The notes beneath the pieces were generated by a model. That model saw nothing but the letters and a program-made list of their open reading frames with translations, did not search any database and was not told where the DNA came from. Position numbers and translations under genes: made by a program. A DNA stretch of 64,000 nt from Gillisella terrae. Lineage in GTDB: Bacteria > Pseudomonadota > Alphaproteobacteria > Rhizobiales > Rhizobiaceae. Location of the stretch: positions 124,001 to 188,000 of the forward strand of contig NZ_SSOA01000002.1 in NCBI RefSeq assembly GCF_004801395.1. Direction: 5' to 3'. Of this stretch, positions 1-8,735 are shown one piece after another. Each line of letters begins with the position of its first letter. Position 1 is the stretch's first letter.

Positions 1-407
1 AGAACGATCCTTTCCGCCTGATGGGCTTTGGTCATCGTGTTTACAAAAACTACGATCCACGCGCCAAAATCATGCAGAAAACCATGTATGAAGTGCTGGA
101 AGCCACAGGCAATAGCGACAATCCGCTGATGCAGGTCGCGCTGGAGCTGGAAAAGATTGCTCTGAACGATCCTTACTTCATCGAAAAGAAGCTCTATCCA
201 AACGTGGACTTCTACTCCGGCATTACGTTGAGCGCTCTTGGCTTCCCAACGGAAATGTTCACCGTGCTGTTTGCTCTGGCCCGCACCGTCGGCTGGATTG
301 CGCAGTGGAACGAAATGATCGAAGATCCGCAGCAGCGCATTGGCCGTCCGCGCCAGCTCTACACGGGTGCGCCAAAGCGCGATTACACCCCTGTTGACAA
401 GCGTTAA
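1..407 (+). CDS. gltA: Citrate synthase, C-terminal part (5' end outside window)
   Basis: This is the C-terminal end of citrate synthase, which condenses acetyl-CoA and oxaloacetate at the entry to the TCA cycle. The reading frame is open from base 3 to the TAA at 405-407 and runs off the left edge. The visible part carries the family block [14 protein letters not shown], which holds an active-site His and the Arg/Tyr region. It is followed by the conserved segment with YPNVDFYSG and the tail RPRQLYTG typical of the hexameric type II enzyme. A strong intrinsic terminator follows, so the gene appears to end its own transcript. Identification is firm; only the start is missing. Confidence 0.95.
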   Translation, partial: NDPFRLMGFGHRVYKNYDPRAKIMQKTMYEVLEATGNSDNPLMQVALELEKIALNDPYFIEKKLYPNVDFYSGITLSALGFPTEMFTVLFALARTVGWIAQWNEMIEDPQQRIGRPRQLYTGAPKRDYTPVDKR

Positions 408-431
408 AATCGCTTGCCTGCCACATTGTCC

Positions 432-460
432 AAGCCCGGCGTTTTGCGCCGGGCTTTTTT
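432..460 (+). terminator. Rho-independent terminator after gltA
   Basis: A perfect 10-bp stem (AAGCCCGGCG 432-441 with CGCCGGGCTT 447-456), a TTTTG loop and a run of T form a textbook terminator 25 bases after the gltA stop. Confidence 0.93.
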
Positions 461-555
461 CATGGCCTTAGAGCTTCAATTTCCCATAAGTTTGCTTTAA
501 GGAACGGCAACTGCTTCGCATCCAGCGAAGGAAATATGATGAGGTTCTCGTTCTG

Positions 556-2445
556 ATGCTCGTTTTCCTGAGAAAAACCGCCGGTACATGGTTTGTAAAA
601 GGGCTTCTCCTTCTCCTTGTCGCATCCTTCGGCGTCTGGGGCATTTCTAGCTCTCTGGTGGGGTCAACCTCCAACAAGGTCATCACCGTCGGTCAGCAGA
701 GCGTCAATGTGAATGATTTCCAGCTGGCTTACAGACGCCAGATGTCGGACCTCAGCCGTCGCTTTGGCACCCAGCTCACCACAGAACAGGCGCGCTCGCT
801 TGGCATCGAGCAACAGGTCTATTCGCAACTGGCAGCCGGTGCCGCCCTCGATCAATTGGCGGCAAACATGGATCTTGGTTTGTCGAAAGATCGCCTGGCG
901 CAGTTGATTGGCGATGATCCGGCCTTCAAGAACAGCAATGGCCAGTTCGACAAGCAATTGTTCTCATCGCGCCTGCGCAATTCCGGTATCCGTGAGGAAG
1001 ACTACATCACCGAACGCTCAAAAGTTGCTGTCCGCAGCCAGATTGTGGATGCGACAGCAGAGGGCTTTGTAGCGCCCAAGGTTCTGGTTGATGCGCTGAA
1101 GCTCTATCGTCAGGAAAGCCGCTCGATTGATTATCTGTTGCTGACAACCGCAACAATCGATCCGATCAAGGCCCCGGATGATGCAACATTGAAAACCTGG
1201 TTTGATACGGTCAAGGCCCGCTACCGCGCACCCGAGTATCGCAACTTCACGTATGTCAAGCTGGAGCCAGCCGATATTGCCGACACCAAGGCCATCACAG
1301 ATGATCAGGTGAAAAAGGAATACGAGACCAACCTCAAGCGTTACGAGGTTGCAGGGACGCGCACCGTAGAGCAGCTGACCTTCCAGACCAAGGAACTGGC
1401 GCAGGCTGCCGAGCAGGCATTGAAGTCGGGCAAGACATTCGACCAACTGGTTGCCGATCAGGGCAAAACCGCAACAGACGTCTTGCTTGGTGATTTTTCT
1501 CAGGCCGACCTGCCTGACCCGGTTATCGCCAAAGCCGTGTTTGCGGTTGCAAAAGACGGAGAAACCACGCCCGTCGTCGAGGGTTCGTTTGGTCCGGTCA
1601 TTTTGCGGGTCACCAATATCAAGCCGAACCACACCAAGTCCTTGGACGAAGTTAAGGCACAGATCAGGGAAGACCTTGCAGCAACAGCCGCGGCCGCACA
1701 GATCAATGACGTCCATGACCGTTTCGAAGATCTGCGCGCTTCGGGCTCAAGCCTGGAAGAAGCCGCCTCCAAGGTTGGTCTGCATGCCGTGAAGGTTGCG
1801 GGCATTGATGCGCAGGGCAACGACAAGGCCGACAAGCCCGTCGATGGTATCCCTGAAAAGCCTCAGCTTTTGAAAACCGTGTTTGAAACGGAAGTTGGAG
1901 CGGATCCTCTGCCGCTCAATCTCGGCCGCAGTGGCTACCTATGGTTTGATGTCACGTCTGTTGACGCTCCGCGCGACAGAACGCTTGATGAAGTAAAGGC
2001 GAAAGTCATTGCGGATTGGACCACTGAGCAGCAAAAGCAGGCCTTGGGCGCAAAAGCTGAAGCCCTGAAAACAAAGATTGAAAACGGCGAAAAGCTGTCG
2101 GATATCGCGTCGGAAACCGGAATTACTGTCGAAACCAAGACTGGCCTGCGCCGCCAGACGGATGATCCGGTGCTTGGCCCTGCCGCCGTGCAAGCTGCAT
2201 TCCGCGGCCCGGTTGGCACAGTTGGTTCTGCGGTTGGTGCCGATCCGCTCACGCAGATTGTGCTGAAAGTAACCGATATTGAAACCCAACCGACAGGCGA
2301 TGCTCTGGACCCGCAAGAAAAGCAGATCACGGCACTTGCGAACTCCGCTGGCGACGACATCCTTGATCAGATGGTCGGTGAACTCCAGACAAAATATGGC
2401 GTGACCATCAATCAGGCGCTGGCTCAACAAGCTATGGTTCGCTAA
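556..2445 (+). CDS. Periplasmic folding chaperone, PpiD/SurA-type peptidylprolyl isomerase
   Basis: A 629-residue protein anchored in the inner membrane by one N-terminal segment (residues about 14-36, rich in Leu/Val after FVKG). The rest faces the periplasm. The N-terminal SurA-like helical domain spans about 40-190. It is followed by a parvulin-like rotamase region (about 240-370, including PVVEGSFGPVILRV) and a second degenerate copy. Length and layout match PpiD (about 620 residues), which assists outer-membrane protein folding. The neighbour trpD downstream is the usual rhizobial arrangement. The ATG at 556 overlaps the stop of a five-codon mini-ORF (539-556) that itself has a good ribosome site. 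Isomerase activity cannot be judged; many PpiD domains are inactive. Confidence 0.85.
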   Translation: MLVFLRKTAGTWFVKGLLLLLVASFGVWGISSSLVGSTSNKVITVGQQSVNVNDFQLAYRRQMSDLSRRFGTQLTTEQARSLGIEQQVYSQLAAGAALDQLAANMDLGLSKDRLAQLIGDDPAFKNSNGQFDKQLFSSRLRNSGIREEDYITERSKVAVRSQIVDATAEGFVAPKVLVDALKLYRQESRSIDYLLLTTATIDPIKAPDDATLKTWFDTVKARYRAPEYRNFTYVKLEPADIADTKAITDDQVKKEYETNLKRYEVAGTRTVEQLTFQTKELAQAAEQALKSGKTFDQLVADQGKTATDVLLGDFSQADLPDPVIAKAVFAVAKDGETTPVVEGSFGPVILRVTNIKPNHTKSLDEVKAQIREDLAATAAAAQINDVHDRFEDLRASGSSLEEAASKVGLHAVKVAGIDAQGNDKADKPVDGIPEKPQLLKTVFETEVGADPLPLNLGRSGYLWFDVTSVDAPRDRTLDEVKAKVIADWTTEQQKQALGAKAEALKTKIENGEKLSDIASETGITVETKTGLRRQTDDPVLGPAAVQAAFRGPVGTVGSAVGADPLTQIVLKVTDIETQPTGDALDPQEKQITALANSAGDDILDQMVGELQTKYGVTINQALAQQAMVR

Positions 2446-2496
2446 GTTCGAGCAAGATGACATCAATCCGGCTTTAGGACGAATTCGGATTGAGAC

Positions 2497-2574
2497 ATGA
2501 AAAAATCAAGCAGGCTTTGGGCTGACCTTCTAGCCTACAGCCTGTTCCATGCATTGGAGAGCGATCCATTATGA
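2497..2574 (+). CDS. Possible 25-codon leader ORF overlapping trpD start
   Basis: A short open frame starting ATG at 2497 ends with a TGA (2572-2574) that overlaps the trpD ATG as ATGA. It contains a single Trp codon (2518-2520) and spans a hairpin-capable pair, CAGGCT (2511-2516) with AGCCTG (2539-2544). Its ribosome site is poor. It may couple translation into trpD, or it may be chance. No protein family is recognised. Confidence 0.25.
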   Translation: MKKSSRLWADLLAYSLFHALESDPL

Positions 2575-3593
2575 ACGGGCTGAAACCATTCATAGCCAAA
2601 GTTGCCAACGAGCAGTCACTGAGCCGTGAAGAAGCGTCTGCGGCCTTTGAAATTCTGATGTCTGGCGAGGCAACGCCTGCGCAGATTGGCGGATTTTTGA
2701 TTGCTCTTCGCATGCGGGGTGAGACCGTGCCGGAAATTGCCGGTGCGGTGTCTGTCATGCGGCAAAAAATGCTGCCGGTGATTGCTCCTGCCGATGCCAT
2801 CGATATTGTTGGCACCGGCGGTGATGGTACCGGCACCTATAATATTTCGACGCTTGCCGCCATCATCGTGGCCGGTGCAGGCGTGACGGTTGCCAAGCAT
2901 GGCAACAAGGCGCTCAGCTCCAAATCGGGTGCGGCTGACAGTTTGACAGCGCTTGGGGTTAAGCTTGATATCGACCCTGCGTTGATCGGCCGTTGCATCG
3001 AGCAGGCCGGAATCGGCTTCATGTTTGCGCAAATGCATCACGCGGCCATGCGCCATGTGGGTGCAGCCCGTGTTGAGCTTGGAACGCGCACGATATTCAA
3101 TCTCTTGGGGCCACTGGCCAATCCGGCAGGTGTCAAAAGGCAATTGCTCGGTGTCTATGCACCGGAATGGGTCGAGCCCCTGGCCGAGACCTTGAAAGAC
3201 CTTGGCTCGACCTCTGTCTGGGTGGTTCATGGCAACGGTCTGGATGAAATTACCACCACAGGCACAACAAAAGTGGCAGCCCTTGAAAATGGCGCAATCA
3301 GGACATTTGATCTGACACCAGCCGATTTTGGCGTCGAACAGGTGGACCTCGACAAGCTTAAGGGCGGCGACGGCGAATTTAACGCCAAGGCTTTGCGCGC
3401 CGTTTTGAATGGTGCGAAAAACCCTTATCGTGATGTTTCTCTTTGCAATGCCGCCGCAGCATTGGTGATTTCAGGCCGCGCTAAAACGCTTCATGAAGGC
3501 ATGGAAATCGGTGCACAATCTCTGGACAGTGGTTCCGCGCTTCGGACTCTGGATAAACTGATTGCCGTTTCTAACGGAGGTTCTGTGGTATGA
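2571..3593 (+). CDS. trpD: Anthranilate phosphoribosyltransferase
   Basis: Transfers the phosphoribosyl group of PRPP to anthranilate, the second committed step of tryptophan synthesis, in the cytoplasm. The 340-residue length is normal. The glycine-rich PRPP loop [14 protein letters not shown] (about 82-95) and the block [15 protein letters not shown] (about 107-121) are intact, as is the anthranilate-site segment [20 protein letters not shown]. The stop overlaps the trpC start (ATGA at 3590-3593), indicating translational coupling within an operon. No trpE/trpG is in view; in rhizobia these are usually fused elsewhere. Confidence 0.96.
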   Translation: MNGLKPFIAKVANEQSLSREEASAAFEILMSGEATPAQIGGFLIALRMRGETVPEIAGAVSVMRQKMLPVIAPADAIDIVGTGGDGTGTYNISTLAAIIVAGAGVTVAKHGNKALSSKSGAADSLTALGVKLDIDPALIGRCIEQAGIGFMFAQMHHAAMRHVGAARVELGTRTIFNLLGPLANPAGVKRQLLGVYAPEWVEPLAETLKDLGSTSVWVVHGNGLDEITTTGTTKVAALENGAIRTFDLTPADFGVEQVDLDKLKGGDGEFNAKALRAVLNGAKNPYRDVSLCNAAAALVISGRAKTLHEGMEIGAQSLDSGSALRTLDKLIAVSNGGSVV

Positions 3594-4405
3594 GCGACAT
3601 TCTAACCAAGATCGAAGCCTACAAGCGCGAGGAAATCGCAGCAGCCAAAGCCGCCATTTCTTTTGCTGACATCAAGGCCAAAGCGGCAGATCAGCCGCCT
3701 GCACGCGGTTTCTATAACGCTCTAAAGTCGCGGCAAGACAAGGGCCAGTTTGGCTTGATTGCCGAAATCAAAAAGGCCAGTCCATCAAAAGGATTGATCC
3801 GACCCGATTTTGACCCGCCAGCCTTTGCCAAAGCCTATGAAGCAGGCGGTGCTGCCTGCCTTTCGGTGCTTACAGATGCGCCGAGCTTTCAAGGGGCACC
3901 GGAGTTTCTCGTGGCGGCCAGAGATGCATGTGCCCTTCCCGCTCTGCGCAAGGATTTCATGTTTGATGCCTATCAGGTTTTCGAAGCGCGGGCCTGGGGG
4001 GCTGATTGCATCTTGTTGATCATGGCATCTCTCAATGACGCAGAAGCGGCCGAACTGGAAGGTGAAGCGCTGTCACTTGGCATGGATGTGCTGATCGAGG
4101 TGCATGACGAAGCGGAATTGGAGCGGGCGTTGAAGCTCACCTCCACGCTGGTTGGCATCAACAATCGCAATCTGCGGACCTTTGAGGTCGATCTTGCTGT
4201 GAGCGAGAGGCTTTCCGCCATGGTTCCCTCAGACCGACTTCTGGTCGGTGAAAGTGGAATTTTTACCCACGACGATTGCAAGCGCCTGCAAGCCGCCAAC
4301 ATCACCACCTTCCTTGTGGGTGAAAGTCTTATGCGCAAAGATGACGTGGCGGCAGCCACCCGCGCGCTTTTGACTGGCTCAAGCCAGAGCATTCCGGCAG
4401 AATGA
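3590..4405 (+). CDS. trpC: Indole-3-glycerol phosphate synthase
   Basis: Closes the indole ring from carboxyphenylamino-deoxyribulose phosphate in tryptophan synthesis. This is a 271-residue TIM-barrel protein with the catalytic-lysine blocks [13 protein letters not shown] (about 54-66) and [12 protein letters not shown], the phosphate-binding [15 protein letters not shown] and the late glycine loop LVGESGI. It is monofunctional: there is no fused TrpF domain. The start overlaps trpD by four bases and the end overlaps moaC by four bases. Confidence 0.96.
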   Translation: MSDILTKIEAYKREEIAAAKAAISFADIKAKAADQPPARGFYNALKSRQDKGQFGLIAEIKKASPSKGLIRPDFDPPAFAKAYEAGGAACLSVLTDAPSFQGAPEFLVAARDACALPALRKDFMFDAYQVFEARAWGADCILLIMASLNDAEAAELEGEALSLGMDVLIEVHDEAELERALKLTSTLVGINNRNLRTFEVDLAVSERLSAMVPSDRLLVGESGIFTHDDCKRLQAANITTFLVGESLMRKDDVAAATRALLTGSSQSIPAE

Positions 4406-4887
4406 GCGGCCTTACCCATATTGGTGCCTCTGGTGAGGCACATATGGTCGATGTCGGTGACAAGGCCGAGACGGTGCGTACCGCAATTGCCGAGGGCCAT
4501 ATCAAGATGGCCCAAAGCACCCTTAGCTTGATCCGTGAAGGCAATGCCAAAAAGGGCGATGTCATTGGCACAGCAAGGCTGGCAGGCATCATGGCGGCCA
4601 AACGCACTGCCGATCTTATACCGCTGTGCCACCCCCTGATGTTGAGCAAGGTCAGCGTTGACATTGTTGAAGACGAAACTCTTCCCGGCCTGCGCGTCAC
4701 AGCAACAGTGAAGCTGACGGGTAAAACCGGTGTTGAAATGGAAGCGTTGACGGCGGTGTCAGTCGCGTGTTTGACCATCTACGATATGGCCAAGGCTGCC
4801 GATAAGACCATGGAAATCGGCGGAATTCACGTGGCGAAGAAGACCGGCGGCAAATCTGGAGATTTTCATTTTCCGGAGACACTGTGA
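4402..4887 (+). CDS. moaC: Cyclic pyranopterin monophosphate synthase MoaC
   Basis: Converts 3',8-cyclo-7,8-dihydro-GTP into cyclic pyranopterin monophosphate in molybdenum cofactor synthesis. It has 161 residues, the usual size. The conserved [13 protein letters not shown] stretch holds the active-site His. The segment [25 protein letters not shown] forms the family core. The gene overlaps trpC at ATGA, so a cofactor gene is coupled to tryptophan genes, an order common in Rhizobiales. A molybdoenzyme that would use the cofactor, MsrP, is encoded at 39.8 kb. Confidence 0.96.
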   Translation: MSGLTHIGASGEAHMVDVGDKAETVRTAIAEGHIKMAQSTLSLIREGNAKKGDVIGTARLAGIMAAKRTADLIPLCHPLMLSKVSVDIVEDETLPGLRVTATVKLTGKTGVEMEALTAVSVACLTIYDMAKAADKTMEIGGIHVAKKTGGKSGDFHFPETL

Positions 4888-6104
4888 TGGCATTACTGCC
4901 CGTGGAAGAGGCGCAAGCCCGCCTGTTGAGCACAGCAACTCCCATTGCGCGCGTGGAAACCCTGCCCCTGGCTTTAGCGAAAAACCGTATTTTGGCCGAA
5001 ACGCTCACCGCCCACCTCACCCAACCGCCGTTTGATGCATCGGCGATGGATGGCTACGCACTGCGGGCCGAGGATGCTGCAAGCGTTGGCGCAGAACTTA
5101 AGGTGATCGGCGTATCAGCCGCAGGTCATGGTTTTGATGGAACACTCAACGCCGGGGAATGTGTACGAATTTTCACCGGCGCACCGGTACCGGCAGGTGC
5201 AGATTGCATTCTGCTTCAGGAAGATGCTGAAAAACTCGATGATGGCGCGCGTATCCGCACTGCATTTTCGGTTTCGAAAGGGCGGCATATTCGGCCAATG
5301 GGGCAGGATTTTCGCATAAGCGACGCGCTGCTGCCCGCTGGAGCGCGACTGGATTATACCCGGCTGATGCTGGCGGCTGCGACAAACAATGCCACCGTTA
5401 ACGTCTATAAGAAGCCGCTGGTGGCAGTTTTGGCAACGGGAGATGAGCTGGTTTTGCCCGGCACCACCCCCGGCCCCAGCCAGATCATTGCTTCTAACAG
5501 CTTTGCGCTGCATGCACTGTGCGACGATTTGGGTGCAGACGTGCTGGATCTTGGGCTGGTTGCCGATCAGCATGATGCGATTAAGGCCGCTGTCCGACGT
5601 GCTGAACTGGCCGGTGCGGATGTGCTTGTCACCACGGGTGGCGCATCAGTCGGCGATCATGATCTGGTGCAGTCTGCCCTTACTGCCGCTGGCATGGTGC
5701 TGGATTTCTGGAAAATTGCCATGCGACCCGGAAAGCCGCTCATGGTTGGGCGGCTTGGCGGCATGCATGTTCTGGGCCTTCCCGGCAACCCTGTTTCCAG
5801 CATGGTGTGCAGCCTGTTGTTTCTGGAACCCTTGCTTTGCCATCTGGCCCACCAGCCTCTCCCCAAGCGGCGCGTGAACGTCAAAATCAATGCGCCCCTT
5901 CCTGCCAATGATCAGCGGCAGGACTATCTTCGTGCTCGCCTTGAAAGCCAGCAGGATGGTTCCTTTCTTGCCACGCCGTTTGGCAAGCAGGATTCATCGA
6001 TGATGAATGTCTTGGCCAATGCCGATGCGCTTCTCATTCGCCCGCCCTTTGCACCTGAATTGACGCCCGGCGAGGACTGCACCGCTTTGCTTCTGCGGGT
6101 TTGA
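4887..6104 (+). CDS. moeA: Molybdopterin molybdenumtransferase MoeA
   Basis: Inserts molybdate into adenylated molybdopterin. It has about 405 residues with the normal domain order. The N-terminal part includes PPFDASAMDGYAL and GECVRIFTGAPVPAGAD. The central MoCF-biosynthesis domain carries LATGDELV, ASNSFALHALCDDLGADVLDLGLV, TTGGASVGDHDLV and LGLPGNPVSSMV. A C-terminal barrel follows. The ATG at 4887 overlaps the moaC stop as TGATG; a GTG one codon earlier is also possible. In relatives I recall lexA following moeA; here a PAP2 gene follows instead. Confidence 0.95.
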   Translation: MALLPVEEAQARLLSTATPIARVETLPLALAKNRILAETLTAHLTQPPFDASAMDGYALRAEDAASVGAELKVIGVSAAGHGFDGTLNAGECVRIFTGAPVPAGADCILLQEDAEKLDDGARIRTAFSVSKGRHIRPMGQDFRISDALLPAGARLDYTRLMLAAATNNATVNVYKKPLVAVLATGDELVLPGTTPGPSQIIASNSFALHALCDDLGADVLDLGLVADQHDAIKAAVRRAELAGADVLVTTGGASVGDHDLVQSALTAAGMVLDFWKIAMRPGKPLMVGRLGGMHVLGLPGNPVSSMVCSLLFLEPLLCHLAHQPLPKRRVNVKINAPLPANDQRQDYLRARLESQQDGSFLATPFGKQDSSMMNVLANADALLIRPPFAPELTPGEDCTALLLRV

Positions 6105-6143
6105 TGGCGAAATAATAATGGCTTGCTCTTGTTGATATGCGCG

Positions 6144-6182
6144 CAATTCCTATCTCCCGATAAAACAAGGAGATAGGAATTG
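6144..6182 (+). promoter_or_regulatory. 14-bp hairpin enclosing ribosome site and TTG start of PAP2 gene
   Basis: CAATTCCTATCTCC (6144-6157) is the exact reverse complement of 6169-6182, with an 11-base loop. The right arm contains the GGAGAT ribosome site and ends on the TTG start codon of the next gene. In mRNA it would hide both signals. As DNA it could instead be a dyad operator. Confidence 0.8.
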
Positions 6183-6887
6183 AAGTTTCTGCCCGTCATT
6201 GTCCGCGATAGAATTGAGCCACGCCTTCTTGCGAGCTTAACTGTGCTTGTGGGTCTCGTTTTGCTGTTTATCACGATAGCGGATGAGGTGTTTGAACAAG
6301 ATACCCATGCATTTGACAAGGCCGTTTTGCTGGCGCTTCGCATCACCAGCGATCCATCCCAGATGATCGGTCCGCAATGGCTGGCACTGGCCTTTCGTGA
6401 CATCACCAGCCTTGGCGGTTTCACCGTCATTACGATGGTGACATCCCTGAGCGTGCTTTATCTGCTGGTGGCTGGCAAAACGCGCAATGCTATCGTTCTG
6501 GCCTTGGCAATTTCACTGGGTGCCGTTGCCGAGAGCAGCCTGAAACTGCTGTTTTCAAGGGCAAGACCCGATGTGGTGCCGCATCTGGTCGAGGTGCAAA
6601 CCATGAGTTTTCCGAGCGGTCATGCCATGATGTCGGCGATTACCTATCTGACACTGGGGGCGATGCTGGCGCGCGCACAACCCAACCGACGTTTGCGCAT
6701 CTTCATCATCTCCGTCGGCGTCTTTCTAACCGTATCGATTGGCCTCAGCCGCGTGTTCCTTGGCGTACACTGGCCCACCGATATTCTGGCGGGATGGACG
6801 ATCGGCGGTGCCTGGGCACTGGCCACATGGATGATCGCCGATGCTTTGTCGCGCCGCAAACCCGATCAACCTCAGCCCATCAACTGA
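6180..6887 (+). CDS. PAP2-family membrane phosphatase
   Basis: A 235-residue integral membrane phosphatase of the type-2 phosphatidic acid phosphatase family. It probably acts on lipid phosphates or undecaprenyl diphosphate at the outer face of the inner membrane; the substrate is not set by sequence. All three catalytic motifs are present: K122 to RP 129-130 (KLLFSRARP), PSGH 145-148, and SR 190-191 with H197 and D201 (SRVFLGVHWPTD). About six membrane segments are visible. The TTG start is chosen because AAGGAGAT sits six bases upstream and the N-terminus RIEPRLL matches family habit. The 3' end overlaps convergent cobQ by 16 bases. The start lies inside a strong hairpin. Confidence 0.9.
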   Translation: MKFLPVIVRDRIEPRLLASLTVLVGLVLLFITIADEVFEQDTHAFDKAVLLALRITSDPSQMIGPQWLALAFRDITSLGGFTVITMVTSLSVLYLLVAGKTRNAIVLALAISLGAVAESSLKLLFSRARPDVVPHLVEVQTMSFPSGHAMMSAITYLTLGAMLARAQPNRRLRIFIISVGVFLTVSIGLSRVFLGVHWPTDILAGWTIGGAWALATWMIADALSRRKPDQPQPIN

Positions 6888-8326
6888 TCGATCCAGTCTC
6901 GATCAAGCACCGTTTCCAACTCCATCGCGACATCGTCCAGCGCACGCTCGACGCTGTCGCGATAATTTTCCGTGGTGTCGCTCAAACCGAAGCTACGCAG
7001 GAGCGCGGTTCGATAGGCGTCATTGGCAAAAAGTCCATGAAGGTAAGTGCCCATCACCCGACCATCAATCGATGTGGCACCATCATTTCGCCCCTGAATG
7101 CTCAAGGCGGGGCGTTGGCAATCTGGCCCCGTTGTACGCCCCAGATGAATTTCATAACCACTCAGCGCCACATCATAATCCAGCGCATGGGCGCGGCTAT
7201 TGCGCACTGTTTTTTCCGGTGCCATTTCAGTCTCGACATCCAACAGACCCAGACCCGTCACCTGACGTGGCTCTCCCTCCAGTCCAAGTGGATCGGACAC
7301 GGAATTACCCAACATTTGATAGCCGCCGCAAATGCCAATGATGCGCCCCCCACGACGACGGTGCATTTGCAAATCACGATCCCAGCCTTGGCTGCGTAAA
7401 TCCTCTAAATCTCCAATGGTGGATTTCGATCCTGGCAAAATCACCAGTGCTGCATCTGAAGGCAAAGGTTCGCCGGGCCGCACATAACACAGCTCTACCG
7501 CAGGTTCAGAGGCAAGCGGGTCAAAATCATCAAAATTGGCGATGCGAGACAACACGGGAATGGCAATTTTCAACGCGCCATCGGCCCTGCGCGTAAGACG
7601 CTCAAGCGCCACTGAATCTTCTGAAGGCAGTCGGCTCGCAGATTTCAGCCACGGCACGACGCCAAAGCAGGACCAGCCGGTGAAACCATCAATGGCAGAG
7701 ATACCTTCCCGAAACAGGCTTTGATCGCCCCTGAACTTATTGATAATATAGCCCGAAATCATAGAGAGGTCTTCGGCTGGCAAAATGGCATGGGTGCCCA
7801 CCAGCGACGCAATAACGCCGCCGCGGTCAATATCTCCCACCAGCACAACCGGCACATTGGCCTTTGTGGCAAAGCCCATATTGGCAATATCGCCAGCGCG
7901 CAAATTGATCTCGGCAGGTGAACCAGCCCCTTCCACAATCACCAGATCAGCACCGGCCTTGACCTCCTCAAAGCTCTCGAGAACAGAACTCAGCAATTGC
8001 GGCTTCAACCTCTGATAGTCCCTCCCCTTGGCCTGACCAAAGACTTTTCCCTGAACGATAATCTGACTGCCCACTTCACTTTGCGGCTTTAGCAGCACCG
8101 GATTCATATGCACGGAAGACGGCACGCCGCAGGCCAGCGCTTGCAGCCATTGCGCCCGGCCTATCTCTCCGCCGTCGTCAGAAACCGCAGCATTGTTGGA
8201 CATGTTTTGCGGCTTGAAAGGCCGCACCACCATGCCTTTCAGGCGAGCCAACCGGCACAATCCGGCCACCAGAACGGTCTTGCCGACATCAGAGCCAGTG
8301 CCTTGCAACATCACGGTGCGCGTCAT
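6872..8326 (-). CDS. cobQ: Cobyric acid synthase
   Basis: Amidates four side chains of adenosyl-cobyrinic acid a,c-diamide in cobalamin synthesis. The 484-residue protein starts with a dethiobiotin-synthase-like ATP domain (MLQGTGSDVGKTVLVAGL, then RPFKPQNMSNNAA) and ends with a class I glutamine amidotransferase domain. The nucleophile Cys lies in IIGICGGYQMLG and the His in MGTYLHGLF. No other cob genes are nearby and no cobalamin riboswitch was recognised upstream. The ATG overlaps the stop of a small upstream ORF. Its 3' end overlaps the PAP2 gene. Confidence 0.95.
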   Translation of the reverse strand: MTRTVMLQGTGSDVGKTVLVAGLCRLARLKGMVVRPFKPQNMSNNAAVSDDGGEIGRAQWLQALACGVPSSVHMNPVLLKPQSEVGSQIIVQGKVFGQAKGRDYQRLKPQLLSSVLESFEEVKAGADLVIVEGAGSPAEINLRAGDIANMGFATKANVPVVLVGDIDRGGVIASLVGTHAILPAEDLSMISGYIINKFRGDQSLFREGISAIDGFTGWSCFGVVPWLKSASRLPSEDSVALERLTRRADGALKIAIPVLSRIANFDDFDPLASEPAVELCYVRPGEPLPSDAALVILPGSKSTIGDLEDLRSQGWDRDLQMHRRRGGRIIGICGGYQMLGNSVSDPLGLEGEPRQVTGLGLLDVETEMAPEKTVRNSRAHALDYDVALSGYEIHLGRTTGPDCQRPALSIQGRNDGATSIDGRVMGTYLHGLFANDAYRTALLRSFGLSDTTENYRDSVERALDDVAMELETVLDRDWIDQLMG

Positions 8327-8559
8327 GCTTCACACATCGTATTTCGTTCAAACCAGCATTTTGTCTTCAGCAAAATCATCGGGGCCGCGCACTCCAGAAG
8401 GCATTTTCCAACCGTTATGGCCCAGCCCAACAGCCAATGCAATGCGCCTTCGCTCAGCGACCTATCCCCTTGCAGGGCAAGGCAAAGCTGTCGAAACAAT
8501 GGCTTTTCTGCGACATTATTTTGAATAAAATAACTCAGAGCGGTTGATTTATCTGACAA
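8323..8559 (-). CDS. Possible small ORF upstream of and overlapping cobQ (unrecognised)
   Basis: A 78-codon open frame reads into cobQ with an ATGA overlap (stop 8323-8325). It begins at a TTG with AAGGG about eight bases upstream. The protein has a hydrophobic middle (LHWLLGWAITVGKCLL) and no motif I know. The arrangement suggests translational coupling, but coding character is weak and it may be a chance frame in the cobQ leader. Confidence 0.25.
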   Translation of the reverse strand: MSDKSTALSYFIQNNVAEKPLFRQLCLALQGDRSLSEGALHWLLGWAITVGKCLLECAAPMILLKTKCWFERNTMCEA

Positions 8560-8735
8560 AACCCCTACCCTTAAAAAGGTCGCAAATAGATGAGGCGGAG
8601 TAAATCCCCGTCCGCGCCATTCATGTTGAGGCTATTGATTAGCCTTAACCATCAAACACACTCTGTGATCTGAGGCTGTTCTATCACCTCACGGTCCGTT
8701 TGTTATGAGACACTGAAAAAGGATATATCCACGAC
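8560..8735. promoter_or_regulatory. Divergent control region between cobQ side and proX
   Basis: A non-coding stretch that must hold the promoters for both directions. The one clear element is a hairpin, GTTGAGGCTA (8625-8634) with TAGCCTTAAC (8640-8649), ten pairs including one G-T, about 90 bases before proX. It has no T tail, so it is more likely an operator or leader structure than a terminator. Confidence 0.45.

Noticed and set aside
8327..8735. Cobalamin riboswitch upstream of cobQ
   Set aside because: I looked for the conserved B12-box and glycine-rich segments on the minus strand and saw none.
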